A stretch of DNA of 64,000 bases from Frateuria hangzhouensis (GTDB lineage: Bacteria > Pseudomonadota > Gammaproteobacteria > Xanthomonadales > Rhodanobacteraceae): contig NZ_JAPMIU010000003.1 of NCBI RefSeq assembly GCF_026410505.1, positions 300,899 through 364,898 on the forward strand. Direction: 5' to 3'. A program made the translations under genes and the position numbers. Positions within the stretch are counted from its first letter, which is position 1; each line of letters starts with the position of its first letter. The notes below the pieces were generated by a model. The model was not told where the DNA came from. It worked only from the letters and a program-made list of their open reading frames with translations, and ran no database searches. This document shows, piece by piece, positions 1-8,040 of this stretch.

Positions 1-136
1 CGGCGTGGCGGTGGAAGATGACCTCGTAGGCGAACAGCTCGCGCTTCTGGTCCAGCATCGGTATCCGCACCACCGGCAGCGGGGTATCGCGGTTGCCGGC
101 GAGGCGGGACTGGGTCGAAACGGCGGTATCGCTCAT
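1..136 (-). CDS. Probable EAL/HDOD-type signalling protein, N-terminus only
   Basis: An ATG at 136 on the minus strand opens a reading frame that runs off the left edge of the window, so only about 45 residues are visible. The visible part contains PVVRIPMLDQKRELFAYEV. This resembles the opening strand of EAL/HDOD (YuxH-type) proteins, which begin with a phrase such as 'RQPIFDRxxxVxGYELLFR'. Family members combine a usually degenerate c-di-GMP phosphodiesterase fold with an HDOD module and often sit near flagellar genes. It lies 86 bp downstream of flgN on the same strand and may be the last gene of the flgM-flgN unit. The assignment rests on a short stretch and could be wrong. Confidence 0.5.
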   Translation of the reverse strand, partial: MSDTAVSTQSRLAGNRDTPLPVVRIPMLDQKRELFAYEVIFHRHA

Positions 137-222
137 GGTCTTGATCTACTCGCGGTCTGTCGCGCTGGGGATGGATCGCCACCGGCCTTGCAGCACGGCG
201 TCCGTAAGGTTCCGGGCGCCGC

Positions 223-672
223 TCAAGCGGACGCCAGGTGGTGCGAGCGCAGCGCGGTGCGCACTTCGCCGCCCGGTCCGTAGACGCCGCGGGCGTCGCC
301 GCCCTGGCCGGTCAGCACGGCCAGCGCCTCGCGCACCTGGGTCAACCGCTGGCCGACCAGGTGGCCGTTGCGCTGGTTCATTTCATGGCAGCCACGGAGC
401 AGCTCGAGTACTTCGCGCCAGCGCGGTTCGACCTGCGCGGCGGCGGCCGGCTCGAGCTTGAGCATCTGCACGCGTTCGGCGTCCAGTTGTTCCATCTGCT
501 GCATCAGCGCCTGCTTGCGCGCGCCTTCGCGATCCAGCGCGACGGCGTCGGCGCCGACCAGCGCTTCGCGTTCGGCGGCCAGGGTCGCGGCAAGCTCGGT
601 AACGGACCGGTGCAGGTCCTCCACCACCGCGGCCAGCGCGGTTTCGAGCTCGTGATGCAGCAGCTTGCTCAT
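223..672 (-). CDS. flgN: FlgN-type flagellar export chaperone
   Basis: A 149-residue, almost wholly helical and charged protein. FlgN is the cytoplasmic type III export chaperone for the hook-filament junction proteins FlgK and FlgL, both encoded in this window (12054-15126). The identity rests on its size, on coiled-coil-like heptads in the first 110 residues (for example LHHELETALAAVVEDLHRSV), on a central MNQRNGHLVGQR segment typical of FlgN, and on its place 10 bp after flgM on the same strand. The short gap implies co-transcription with flgM. The C-terminus is a glycine/arginine-rich, probably flexible tail. FlgN sequences diverge widely, so context carries much of the weight. Confidence 0.85.
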   Translation of the reverse strand: MSKLLHHELETALAAVVEDLHRSVTELAATLAAEREALVGADAVALDREGARKQALMQQMEQLDAERVQMLKLEPAAAAQVEPRWREVLELLRGCHEMNQRNGHLVGQRLTQVREALAVLTGQGGDARGVYGPGGEVRTALRSHHLASA

Positions 673-682
673 GGCTGGGCCG

Positions 683-1009
683 TTACGGCTTGGAGGTGCC
701 GGCGATCTGCGCGTCGAGCGCGATCATCTTGTCGGCGATGGCGGCCGGGTTGACCTGATAGCTGCCATCGGCGATCGCCTGGCGGATCTTTTCCACCCGC
801 TTGGCGTCGATCGCGCTCTGGCCGTCGACCTTGGCCGCATCCTGCAGCGCGCGGGCCGAATCGGTCAGGCGGACGCTGTCGTCCTTGCCGGTCACGCTGG
901 CGGGGGCATCGCTGGCGGCGTTGCCGGTGCCGGCGGCGTGGCCGTTGGCCTGGTTGCCGGGAGCCTGGGGCAGAAGCGGCATGCCGTTGTTGGAAATGGT
1001 CGTATTCAT
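683..1009 (-). CDS. flgM: Anti-sigma-28 factor FlgM
   Basis: A 108-residue small protein with an unstructured N-terminus rich in Asn, Gly and Ala. The C-terminal half carries the conserved FlgM core: VRLTDSARALQ, then VEKIRQAIADGSYQVN and ADKMIALD. FlgM binds FliA (38945-39754) and holds it inactive until the hook is complete, when FlgM is exported through the flagellar channel. A near-perfect sigma-28 promoter lies upstream (1047-1073), giving the usual negative feedback loop in which FliA drives its own inhibitor. The ATG at 1009 is the only sensible start. flgN follows after 10 bp. Confidence 0.95.
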   Translation of the reverse strand: MNTTISNNGMPLLPQAPGNQANGHAAGTGNAASDAPASVTGKDDSVRLTDSARALQDAAKVDGQSAIDAKRVEKIRQAIADGSYQVNPAAIADKMIALDAQIAGTSKP

Positions 1010-1046
1010 CGGTCCTTCTCGAGTCGGTTGGGCCCTGTCCCTTGGG

Positions 1047-1073
1047 GAATCGGCCCGGTCGGAGAAAACTTTA
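1047..1073 (-). promoter_or_regulatory. Sigma-28 (FliA) promoter of flgM-flgN
   Basis: Read on the minus strand: TAAAGTTT, 11 bases, GCCGATTC. This matches the FliA consensus TAAAGTTT-N11-GCCGATAA at all but two positions. It lies about 38 bp upstream of the flgM start. Confidence 0.85.
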
Positions 1074-1105
1074 ATCGGTCGTGGGGGTTCGTTTTTGCCG
1101 TTCGT

Positions 1106-1801
1106 TCAGGGAAGCGCCACCACCACGCCAGGGGCGCGCACGATGGCGTCCACCACGCGGCCGGAGCTGCCGTTGCGCACGCGCAGGCGGGAACCCGCGT
1201 CGCCGCTGCCCAGGGCGACGCCGTCGGCGCGCACGGCGATGCCGCCCAGTTCGGCCAGCAGTTGCACGTGGTCGCCGGCGCGGATCATCTGCCGCCCGCC
1301 CAGCGCGCCAGGCGTGAGCACGCTGCCGGTGGCGACCGGGCGTGCCAGGCTGCGCTCGGCGACCTGGTCCATGCGGCCGATGTAGCCGTAGGGCAGGTGG
1401 GTGACGTCGCGTTCTTCGGCGTGCACGTCGGCCGCCACGATGCCGTCGCCGCGGATCAGCGGCCGGCTGGCCACCAGCACCTGGCGCCAGACGTGCAGCG
1501 TGACCGGCACGCGCAGCGTCCAGCCGTCGGCGGCGGGGCAGCGCACCAGCACGCTCAGCCGCGGCGTCATGCGCAGGCGGCCGGGCAGGCTGGCGCTCAG
1601 CGGCACCGGGCAGTCAGCGATGCGCAGGCGCGGATCGAGCGGTTCGGACTTCACCTCGACGCGGCTGCCCGGCGCGGCATATTGCTGTTGCACGTAGCGT
1701 TCGGCCTGGGCGCGCAGGTCCGCCTCCGACAGCGGCGCGGCCAGGGTCGGCAGGGCCGTCCCCAGCAGCGCCAGCAGCAGGCAGCGGCGCACCCAACCCA
1801 T
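1106..1801 (-). CDS. flgA: Flagellar P-ring assembly chaperone FlgA
   Basis: A 231-residue periplasmic protein. Residues 1-22 form a cleavable signal peptide (hydrophobic LLLALLGTALPTLAA, cut after Ala). The body shows the FlgA/SAF arrangement: a conserved RIADCPVPL near residue 60, the segment RPLIRGDGIVAADV, and a C-terminal GDHVQLLAELGGIAV followed by GSRLRVRNGSSGRVVDA. FlgA helps assemble FlgI (9725-10822) around the rod. Its start overlaps the stop of the upstream chemoreceptor gene by one base (TGATG), so the two are translationally coupled. No own promoter is needed; the sigma-54/sigma-28 boxes above the receptor gene would serve both. Confidence 0.95.
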   Translation of the reverse strand: MGWVRRCLLLALLGTALPTLAAPLSEADLRAQAERYVQQQYAAPGSRVEVKSEPLDPRLRIADCPVPLSASLPGRLRMTPRLSVLVRCPAADGWTLRVPVTLHVWRQVLVASRPLIRGDGIVAADVHAEERDVTHLPYGYIGRMDQVAERSLARPVATGSVLTPGALGGRQMIRAGDHVQLLAELGGIAVRADGVALGSGDAGSRLRVRNGSSGRVVDAIVRAPGVVVALP

Positions 1802-3105
1802 CAGGCGTCCGCCAGCAACGCGGCGAGCTGGGTGACCAGCGCTTCGCGCTCCGATTCCAGTTGCTGGCTGAGCTGCCTGGCCTGTTCGAGCTGGCCGTCG
1901 CAGAGCAGGCCGACGAAAGCGTTGCCATGTTCGGACAAGCGCGCGCCGGCCTGGCTGAGCGCGCCGGTGGCCGGGTGATCGGGATGTTGCGCGGCCAGCC
2001 GGCGCACGGTGCGGTCCAGCGCGTCGGTGTCGAACCAGCGCCGGTCCAGCGCGCTGGGCTCGAGCAGTGCCAGTTCGGTCGCCTGGCGGATGCCCTGGGC
2101 CGCTTCGCGCACGGTCAGGCTGAGGCTGGCAGGGTCGTTGCCGGCCTCGTGTTCCAGCCAGCCCAGCGCCAGCCGGTGCGCCAGCAACGCGGCGCGGCTG
2201 AGCGCCTCGCTCTGCCGGCGCGCCTCGGTGCCGCGGCGCTGCAGGGCGCCGAGCGCAGCCTGCGCCGCGGCGGCGCGCGCCTGCTGCACGTCCTGACCCT
2301 GCCGCAACTGGGCGATCTTTGCGCTGGCATCGGCCAGCACTTCGCCGCTGCGGGCCAGGGCGTCGTTGGTCTGGCTGACGCCGGACTGGGCCTGTTCCAG
2401 CCGCTGCATGCCCTGCTGCACGTCGCCGTCCAGCTGTTGCGAAAACTCGCCGATGGAGCCGGTCACCGTTTCGATCTCGGTGGTGGCCTGGGTGGTCTTC
2501 TCGGCCAGTTGCTTGACCTCGTCGGCGACTACGGCGAAACCACGCCCGGCCTCGCCCGCGCGCGCCGCCTCGATCGCTGCGTTCAATGCGACCAGGTTGG
2601 TCTGGTGGGCGATCTCCTGCACCACGCCGGTAAGCTTGCGGATCTGTCCGACCTGTTCGGCCAGCCGCGACTGGTTGCGGTTCATCGCCGACAGCGCACT
2701 GCGCAACAGGCGCAACTGCCCGTCCAGCTCGCTCGCGCCGGCGCCGCCGGTCTGGCGGGCCTGTTCGGCCTGCGTCAAGGCAGTGGCGACCTGTTGCAGC
2801 GCCGTCGAGATTCCGGCGCTGGCGTCCGTCAAGCGGCCGACGCCGTCGCGGCTCTCCTCGGTGGCCTTGTCCAGCGCGGACTGCTCCCGCCCCAGCATCT
2901 GCGCGGCCGAGAGCACCAGCCCCTGTTGCTCCAGGGTCTGCAGGGCCAGCGCCGAGGGCTGGCCGCCGTCGAGGCGCGCCAGCAAAGGCGCCAGTGCGCG
3001 GGCGGCCGCGGGATGCTGGCGCGACAGCTGTTCGAGGCGGGCCTCGTCGCCAGCGGCGGCCGCTTGGACCAGCGCGGCCAGGGACTGGCTACGGATCAGG
3101 CTCAT
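1801..3105 (-). CDS. Soluble methyl-accepting chemotaxis-like protein
   Basis: The 434-residue product carries the hairpin tip signature of chemoreceptors, [20 protein letters not shown] followed by [11 protein letters not shown]. No transmembrane segment is visible, so it is probably cytoplasmic. Its N-terminal 100 residues are helical and unrelated to known periplasmic sensor domains; a C-terminal helical extension of about 130 residues follows the signalling coil. The frame stays open to 3189, but the ATG at 3105 (MSLIRSQ) is preferred because it lies just downstream of two promoter-like boxes. The gene is translationally coupled to flgA, an odd partner for a receptor. The ligand is unknown. 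Confidence 0.85.
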   Translation of the reverse strand: MSLIRSQSLAALVQAAAAGDEARLEQLSRQHPAAARALAPLLARLDGGQPSALALQTLEQQGLVLSAAQMLGREQSALDKATEESRDGVGRLTDASAGISTALQQVATALTQAEQARQTGGAGASELDGQLRLLRSALSAMNRNQSRLAEQVGQIRKLTGVVQEIAHQTNLVALNAAIEAARAGEAGRGFAVVADEVKQLAEKTTQATTEIETVTGSIGEFSQQLDGDVQQGMQRLEQAQSGVSQTNDALARSGEVLADASAKIAQLRQGQDVQQARAAAAQAALGALQRRGTEARRQSEALSRAALLAHRLALGWLEHEAGNDPASLSLTVREAAQGIRQATELALLEPSALDRRWFDTDALDRTVRRLAAQHPDHPATGALSQAGARLSEHGNAFVGLLCDGQLEQARQLSQQLESEREALVTQLAALLADA

Positions 3106-3138
3106 GAAAGTGCGGTTCCTGCGGATGGAATGTTCAGG

Positions 3139-3165
3139 ACATCGTCTGGATGCGTCGAAACTTGA
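3139..3165 (-). promoter_or_regulatory. Possible sigma-28 promoter for the receptor-flgA unit
   Basis: On the minus strand: TCAAGTTT, 11 bases, GACGATGT. The -35 half is good and the spacing exact, but the -10 half differs from GCCGATAA at three positions. It sits directly downstream of the sigma-54 box at 3169-3184, so the two would form a tandem promoter. Confidence 0.45.
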
Positions 3166-3168
3166 ACA

Positions 3169-3184
3169 AGCAATGCATGTGCCA
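3169..3184 (-). promoter_or_regulatory. Sigma-54 promoter for the receptor-flgA unit
   Basis: On the minus strand: TGGCACATGCATTGCT. GG and GC are separated by exactly 10 bases, and the whole matches TGGCACR-N4-TTGCW. It lies about 64 bp upstream of the receptor ATG and suggests FleQ/RpoN control. Confidence 0.75.
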
Positions 3185-3199
3185 GCCACGCGCGATCCT

Positions 3200-3277
3200 G
3201 TATGAGCCCACTTGTGGGCGATGCTTTCGGCTTCGATGCACTTAGAGCAGGAGCATCGCCCACAAGTGGGCTCCTAC
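3200..3277. repeat. GTAG-type REP pair (inverted)
   Basis: Two arms in inverted orientation: GAGCCCACTTGTGGGCGATG on the left and its complement CATCGCCCACAAGTGGGCTC on the right, the latter ending in CTAC (GTAG on the other strand). Each arm is itself a small palindrome around CCCACnnGTGGG. The same arm occurs inside flhF at 36966-36991. It lies between the divergent receptor and cheV promoters. Confidence 0.85.
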
Positions 3278-3292
3278 AAGGGCGTCGGGCGC

Positions 3293-3319
3293 TCAAGTGG
3301 TGCTGCGGGCGGCCGATAG
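3293..3319 (+). promoter_or_regulatory. Sigma-28 promoter of cheV
   Basis: TCAAGTGG, 11 bases, GCCGATAG. The -10 half matches the FliA consensus in seven of eight positions and the spacing is exact. The cheV ATG is 31 bp downstream of the box. Confidence 0.7.
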
Positions 3320-3349
3320 AACCGGACGCTCTTTCTGCTGGAGACCCGC

Positions 3350-4285
3350 ATGGCCGGCGCGCTGCTGGAAAACGTCGAACGCCAGACCCGCCTTGCCGGG
3401 CACAACCGCGTGGCGATGCTGTTGTTCCGTCTGGGCGACGCGCAGTTGTTCGGCATCAACGTATTCAAGGTGCGCGAGGTGCTGCGCCGGCCGCCGCTGG
3501 AGCGCATGCCCGGCGCGCACGCGCTGATCGCCGGCAGCTGCGATTACCGCGGGCAGACCATCCCGGTGATCGACCTGGCCGCGGCGCTGGGCTATCCGCC
3601 GTTGATCGACGAGCCCTTGGCACACCTGATGGTCACCGAGTTCAGCCGCTCGGTGCAGGGCTTCCTGGTGTCGGATCTTTCGCACATGGTGCATTGCGAG
3701 GGCGAATCGATGGTGGCGCCCAGCGCAGCGCTGGGTTTCGGCTCGTGGATCAACGCGGTGACGCGCATCAATGGCGCACTGGTGGCGGTGGTCGACGTGG
3801 AGCAGGTGCTGGCCAGCATCGATGTCGCGCCGGGCGAGCTTTCCGTCCAGATGCAGCGCGCCGCCGGGGCTCATCCCATGCGCCCGCGCCGCGTGCTGGT
3901 GGCGGACGACTCGGTGGTCGCACGGCGCCGGCTGGTCAACCTGTTCCAGCAGATGAACATCGAGTGCGTAGTGGCGCAGGATGGCCGCGAAGCGCTCGAT
4001 CGCCTGCACGAGCTGGCCGCACTGCCGCCGGAGGAGCGCATCAACCTGGTGGTGTCCGACATCGAGATGCCGCAACTGGACGGCTACGCGCTCACCCGCG
4101 CGATCCGCGAGACGCCGTCGCTGCGGCGGCTCAAGGTGGTGCTGCACAGTTCGCTGTCCGGACTGTTCAACGAGGCGATGGTGCGCGAGGTCAACGCCGA
4201 CCGTTTCATCGCCAAGTTCCAGCCGGACCTGCTGGCACAGGCCGTGATCGAGCTGCTGCCGGACGAAGAGCCGGGCACGCCGTAA
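3350..4285 (+). CDS. cheV: Chemotaxis coupling protein CheV
   Basis: This 311-residue protein has an N-terminal CheW-like domain (about residues 15-165) joined to a C-terminal receiver domain (about 178-305). The CheW part contains RLGDAQLFGINVFKVREVL and DYRGQTIPVIDL. The receiver shows the acidic pair in LVADDSVVARR, the phosphorylatable Asp237 in VVSDIEMPQLDG and the C-terminal Lys in IAKFQP. CheV links chemoreceptors to CheA and may act as a phosphate sink or adaptor. It is divergent from the receptor-flgA unit and has its own sigma-28 promoter. It stands alone: flgB begins 250 bp later under a sigma-54 promoter. GGAG about 10 bases upstream supports this ATG. Confidence 0.95.
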   Translation: MAGALLENVERQTRLAGHNRVAMLLFRLGDAQLFGINVFKVREVLRRPPLERMPGAHALIAGSCDYRGQTIPVIDLAAALGYPPLIDEPLAHLMVTEFSRSVQGFLVSDLSHMVHCEGESMVAPSAALGFGSWINAVTRINGALVAVVDVEQVLASIDVAPGELSVQMQRAAGAHPMRPRRVLVADDSVVARRRLVNLFQQMNIECVVAQDGREALDRLHELAALPPEERINLVVSDIEMPQLDGYALTRAIRETPSLRRLKVVLHSSLSGLFNEAMVREVNADRFIAKFQPDLLAQAVIELLPDEEPGTP

Positions 4286-4287
4286 CC

Positions 4288-4391
4288 GCTCCTCCCCCTG
4301 CGTGCAGGGGGAGGCTGGGAGGGGGTAGCCCGCCCGGAGCGGAAGAGCACCCCACCCCAACCCACCCCAGCAAGCAGGGGAGGGGGCTGGA
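4288..4391. repeat. Intergenic CTCCCCCTGC/GCAGGGGGAG repeat
   Basis: CTCCCCCTGCGTGCAGGGGG is a hairpin followed by GGGAGGGGGTA. A second partner near the right end reads CAGCAAGCAGGGGAGGGGGC. A near-identical unit lies between fliH and fliI (25541-25640). It fills most of the cheV-flgB gap. Confidence 0.8.
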
Positions 4392-4477
4392 ACGCGCCGT
4401 CAGAAAACCGACTCCGCGGCCGGAGGGAAATCCTGCTTCCCGCGCAAAGCCAGCTACAGCAAGGCTTCGCGTCCCCG

Positions 4478-4493
4478 TGGCACACAACTTGCC
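4478..4493 (+). promoter_or_regulatory. Sigma-54 promoter of the flgB operon
   Basis: TGGCACACAACTTGCC matches TGGCACR-N4-TTGCW except for the last base, with GG-N10-GC spacing. It lies 43 bp upstream of the flgB ATG and is followed by GCGGAGG as the ribosome binding site. Confidence 0.85.
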
Positions 4494-4535
4494 TCAAGCC
4501 CCGTGCGGATACATCGACCCGCGCGGAGGCAAGCG

Positions 4536-4940
4536 ATGAACCAACCCATCGACAACCTGTTCGGCATGCACACCGGCGCCATGGCGCTGTGGCAGCGCCG
4601 TACCGAAGTGCTGGCCAGCAACCTGGCCAACGCCGATACGCCCGGCTACCTCGCCCGCGACGTCGACTTCCGCAAGGCACTGGCCGCCGCCGGCGGCAGC
4701 GGCGACGGTCACCTGTCGCTGGCCGCGCCCACGCCCGGCCAGATCGACCCGGTCGCGCAGGCGCGCGACACGCTGGCCTACCGCGTGCCGACCCAGCCGA
4801 GCATGGACGGCAATACCGTCGACGCCCAGCAGGAGCAGGCCGCCTTTGCCGCCAACGGCGTGCATTACCAGGCGAGCCTGGCCTTCATCACCGCGCAGAT
4901 CCGCATGCTGCGCACGGCCATCACCGGAGGCCAGGGCTGA
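4536..4940 (+). CDS. flgB: Flagellar proximal rod protein FlgB
   Basis: A 134-residue rod subunit. The family signature LASNLANADTPGYLARDVDF lies near residues 28-47, and the C-terminal VHYQASLAFITAQIRMLRTAI is typical. FlgB is secreted through the flagellar type III system and builds the rod with FlgC, FlgF, FlgG and FliE. The ATG at 4536, preceded by GCGGAGG, gives the normal family length; an upstream in-frame start at 4503 would add residues absent from relatives. It is the first gene of a long rod-hook operon under a sigma-54 promoter. Its stop overlaps the flgC start (TGATG). Confidence 0.97.
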   Translation: MNQPIDNLFGMHTGAMALWQRRTEVLASNLANADTPGYLARDVDFRKALAAAGGSGDGHLSLAAPTPGQIDPVAQARDTLAYRVPTQPSMDGNTVDAQQEQAAFAANGVHYQASLAFITAQIRMLRTAITGGQG

Positions 4941-5362
4941 TGTCGCTGTTCAACATCTTCAACGTCGCCGGCTCCGGCATGGCGGCGCAGTCCACCCGGC
5001 TCAACACCGTGGCCAGCAACCTGGCCAACGCCGACAGCGTGGCGAGCACGCCCGAGGCCGCCTATCGCGCCAAGGAGCCGCTGTTCGCCGCGATCCGGGC
5101 CGGTATCGACGGCAAGCCGGCGGCCGCCGGCAGCGAGGGCGTCAAGGTACTCGGCGTCACCGAAAGCCAGGCCGCGGTCACCAGCCGCTACGAGCCGGGC
5201 AACCCGCTAGCCGACGCCGAGGGCTACGTCTACCAGAGCAACGTCAACCCGGTGGACGAGCTGGTCAACATGATCTCCGCCTCGCGCTCCTACCAGAACA
5301 ACGTCGAAGTGATGAACACCGCGCGCCAGCTGATGCAGAAGACGCTGGACCTGGGCAAGTAA
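4940..5362 (+). CDS. flgC: Flagellar proximal rod protein FlgC
   Basis: A 140-residue rod protein. The N-terminal rod motif is SGMAAQSTRLNTVASNLANA. The C-terminal motif runs from VDELVNMISASRSYQNNVEV to NTARQLMQKTL. These two ends pair to form the coiled core of axial proteins. It is translationally coupled to flgB. The middle contains YVYQSNVNPVDE, a conserved FlgC segment. Confidence 0.97.
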   Translation: MSLFNIFNVAGSGMAAQSTRLNTVASNLANADSVASTPEAAYRAKEPLFAAIRAGIDGKPAAAGSEGVKVLGVTESQAAVTSRYEPGNPLADAEGYVYQSNVNPVDELVNMISASRSYQNNVEVMNTARQLMQKTLDLGK

Positions 5363-5371
5363 AGGACGGCC

Positions 5372-6019
5372 ATGAGCGATATCGCAGTCAACTCGAACAC
5401 CGCCGCCAGCGGCGCCGCCAGCGCGCTGGGGCAGACCAAGACGCTGAGCCAGGCCGATTTCCTGAGCCTGCTGATCCAGCAGATGCGCAACCAGGACCCG
5501 ACCCAGCCGATGGATTCGTCGCAGATGGTCAGCCAGTTGGCGCAGATCAACCAGGTCTCGGCCACGCAGGAGCTGCAGTCATCTTTCGATGCGCTGGCCC
5601 AGTCGATGCAGGGCAACCAGTTGCTGCAGGCCTCCAGCATGGTCGGCCGCGACGTGACGGTGCCATCAGCGGTCGGCAAGTTGCAGGGGGGCGCGCTCGA
5701 TGGCGCGGTCAACGTGCCCGACGGCGGCGGTCGCACTTTCGTGCAGATCGCCGATACCGCCGGCAATGTGGTGCGCACGATCGACCTGGGCACGCAGGTC
5801 GCCGGCCTGGCCGACTTCCACTGGGACGGCATGGGCGACAACGGCGAGCCGCTGCCGCCGGGTAGCTACGGCCTGGCCGCCCAGGTGGGTACCACCGCGG
5901 TGGCCACCTATGTCACCGGCAAGGTCGCCGGCGTGGGCATGACCGGCGCCGACGGCGCCTATCTCGACGTGGACGGTTTCGGCGGCGTGCTGCTGAGCCA
6001 GGTCGCGCGCGTCAACTAA
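5372..6019 (+). CDS. flgD: Hook cap / hook assembly scaffold FlgD
   Basis: A 215-residue protein with the FlgD N-terminal motif SQADFLSLLIQQMRNQDPTQ and PMDSSQMVSQLAQINQ. The C-terminal half has the FLIG/tudor-like fold of the hook cap, with the segment DFHWDGMGDNGEPLPPGSY. FlgD caps the growing hook and is needed for FlgE polymerisation. It starts 9 bp after flgC and ends 19 bp before flgE, in the same operon. Confidence 0.96.
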   Translation: MSDIAVNSNTAASGAASALGQTKTLSQADFLSLLIQQMRNQDPTQPMDSSQMVSQLAQINQVSATQELQSSFDALAQSMQGNQLLQASSMVGRDVTVPSAVGKLQGGALDGAVNVPDGGGRTFVQIADTAGNVVRTIDLGTQVAGLADFHWDGMGDNGEPLPPGSYGLAAQVGTTAVATYVTGKVAGVGMTGADGAYLDVDGFGGVLLSQVARVN

Positions 6020-6038
6020 TTCATCAGGGGAAACACCG

Positions 6039-7259
6039 ATGGCTTTCAATATCGCGCTGAGCGGCCTGAACGCGGCGTCCAAGGACCTCGAAGTCACCGC
6101 CAACAACATCGCCAACACCGGTACCACCGGCTTCAAGGGCTCGCGCACCGAGTTCGCCGAGCTGTTCAGCTCCGTCGGAGGCAACCTCGCGGCGAACGCC
6201 ATCGGCTCCGGTGTCAGGCTGGCCGACGTGTCGCAGCAGTTCGGTGCCGGTAACCCGGAGACCACCGGCAACAGCTTCGACTTCGCGATCAACGGCACCG
6301 GCTTTTTCACCATGCGCGACGGCAAGGGCTACTCCTACACCCGCGCCGGCGCCTTCCATCCGGACTCCGACGGTTACGTGACCAACTCCAGCGGCCAACA
6401 TCTGCAGGTATTCGCACCGGCGGGCAATGGCTTCGATACCAGCAAGCTGAGCGACCTGCGGGTAACCGACGCGCAGAGTGCCGCCAAGGCCACCACGAAC
6501 GTGGCACTGACGATGAACCTGGCGTCGGATGCGACACCCCCGACCACGACGCCGTTCGATCCCACCGATCCGCTCAGCTACAACCAGGTCGCGCCGTTCA
6601 CCGCCTACGACTCGCTCGGCGCCACCCACAACGGCACCGTCTACTTCGTCAAGGACGCGGCCGCCAATACCTGGAACGCGCACCTGTATGTCGACGGCGT
6701 GTCGGCGGGCGCGCCACAGGCAGTCACCTTCACCAGCAGCGGTGCGCTGGCGACGCCGGCGGGCGGCAAGCTGAATTTCGGCGCGCTCTCGGTGAACCCG
6801 GGCGCCGACCCGATGGCGTTGTCGATCGACCTGGCCAAATCCACCCAGTTCGGCAACAGCTACAGCCTCAACGCGGTCTATCCCGACGGCTATCCCAGCG
6901 GCACGCTGTCGAGTATCGACGTATCCGACGAGGGCGTCGTACAGGCCAAGTACTCCAACGGCGAGGCGGTGTCGCTTGGCCAGATCGCGCTGGCCGATTT
7001 CAGCAACCTGCAGGGCCTGCGGCAGTTGGACAACACCAGTTGGGCGTCCTCGTTCGACTCGGGCGCCGCGATCATGGGCGGGGCCGGGCAGGGCACCTTC
7101 GGTTCGGTTCAGTCCGGGGCGCTGGAGTCCTCCAACACCGCCGACCTCACCGCGCAGCTGGTGAACATGATCAAGGCGCAGCGCAACTACCAGGCGAACG
7201 CGCAGGTGATCTCCACCGACGACAAGCTGACCCAGACCATCATCAACATCCGCAACTGA
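6039..7259 (+). CDS. flgE: Flagellar hook protein FlgE
   Basis: A 406-residue axial protein. It opens with the hook/rod signature ALSGLNAASKDLEVTANNIA and NTGTTGFKGSRTEFAELF, and ends with LTAQLVNMIKAQRNYQANAQ and VISTDDKLTQTIINIRN. The central 250 residues are the surface-exposed hook domains, rich in Thr, Ser and Gly. The length fits a standard hook subunit. Ribosome binding site AGGGGAAA precedes the ATG. Confidence 0.97.
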   Translation: MAFNIALSGLNAASKDLEVTANNIANTGTTGFKGSRTEFAELFSSVGGNLAANAIGSGVRLADVSQQFGAGNPETTGNSFDFAINGTGFFTMRDGKGYSYTRAGAFHPDSDGYVTNSSGQHLQVFAPAGNGFDTSKLSDLRVTDAQSAAKATTNVALTMNLASDATPPTTTPFDPTDPLSYNQVAPFTAYDSLGATHNGTVYFVKDAAANTWNAHLYVDGVSAGAPQAVTFTSSGALATPAGGKLNFGALSVNPGADPMALSIDLAKSTQFGNSYSLNAVYPDGYPSGTLSSIDVSDEGVVQAKYSNGEAVSLGQIALADFSNLQGLRQLDNTSWASSFDSGAAIMGGAGQGTFGSVQSGALESSNTADLTAQLVNMIKAQRNYQANAQVISTDDKLTQTIINIRN

Positions 7260-7280
7260 CGCTGACGCCCGGGGCATCGC

Positions 7281-8021
7281 ATGGATCGTTCGCTTTACGT
7301 CGCCATGACCGGCGCCACGCAGATGATGCGGGCGCAGACGGAAGTGGCGCACAACCTGGCCAACGCCGACACGGTCGGCTTCAAGGCGCAGATGTCCGCG
7401 TTCCAGGCGCTGCCGGTGCAGGGCCCTGGCCTGCCCACGCGGATCAACGGCGTGGCGCAGGGGCAGGGCGTGGATCTGAGCGCCGGCGCCGAGATCCAGA
7501 CCGGCCGCGAGCTGGACGTCGCGGTGCAGGGCGACGGCTGGATCGCGGTGCAGGCGGCCGACGGCAGCGAGGCTTATACCCGCGCCGGCAATCTGCAACT
7601 GACCGCCGATGGCCTGCTCACCGACGCGCGCGGCAACCTGGTGCTGGGCGACGGTGGCCCGATCAGCCTGCCGCCCGCCTCCCAGGTCGCGATCGGCAAC
7701 GACGGCACCATTTCGGTGGTACCCACCGGCCAGGGGCCGCAGACCATCGCCACGGTCGGGCGCATCAAGCTGGTCAACCCGCCCGCCAATGACCTGGCGC
7801 TGGGCAGCGACGGCCTGATGCACCTGGCCGGCGGCGGCGTGGCGCAGGGCGATCCGGCGGTGGGCCTCAAATCCGGCGTGCTGGAGTCCAGCAACGTCAA
7901 CCCGTCGCAGACGCTGGTGCAGATGATCGAGCTGTCGCGCCAGTACGAACTCCAGGTCAAGGCGATCAAGAACGCCGACGACAACGCGCAGTCGGCGACC
8001 CGCCTGCTGTCACTCACTTAA
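7281..8021 (+). CDS. flgF: Proximal rod protein FlgF
   Basis: A 246-residue rod subunit that opens [20 protein letters not shown] and continues [18 protein letters not shown]. The C-terminal motif is [20 protein letters not shown] followed by [20 protein letters not shown]. It resembles FlgG (next gene) but lacks the distal-rod-specific insertion. It lies between flgE and flgG with short spacers. Confidence 0.96.
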   Translation: MDRSLYVAMTGATQMMRAQTEVAHNLANADTVGFKAQMSAFQALPVQGPGLPTRINGVAQGQGVDLSAGAEIQTGRELDVAVQGDGWIAVQAADGSEAYTRAGNLQLTADGLLTDARGNLVLGDGGPISLPPASQVAIGNDGTISVVPTGQGPQTIATVGRIKLVNPPANDLALGSDGLMHLAGGGVAQGDPAVGLKSGVLESSNVNPSQTLVQMIELSRQYELQVKAIKNADDNAQSATRLLSLT

Positions 8022-8040
8022 GCATTCCAAGGAGACATCC

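Noticed and set aside
6024..7823. Long minus-strand frame opposite flgE and flgF
   Set aside because: Antisense to conserved axial genes; its composition is typical of shadow frames in high-GC DNA.
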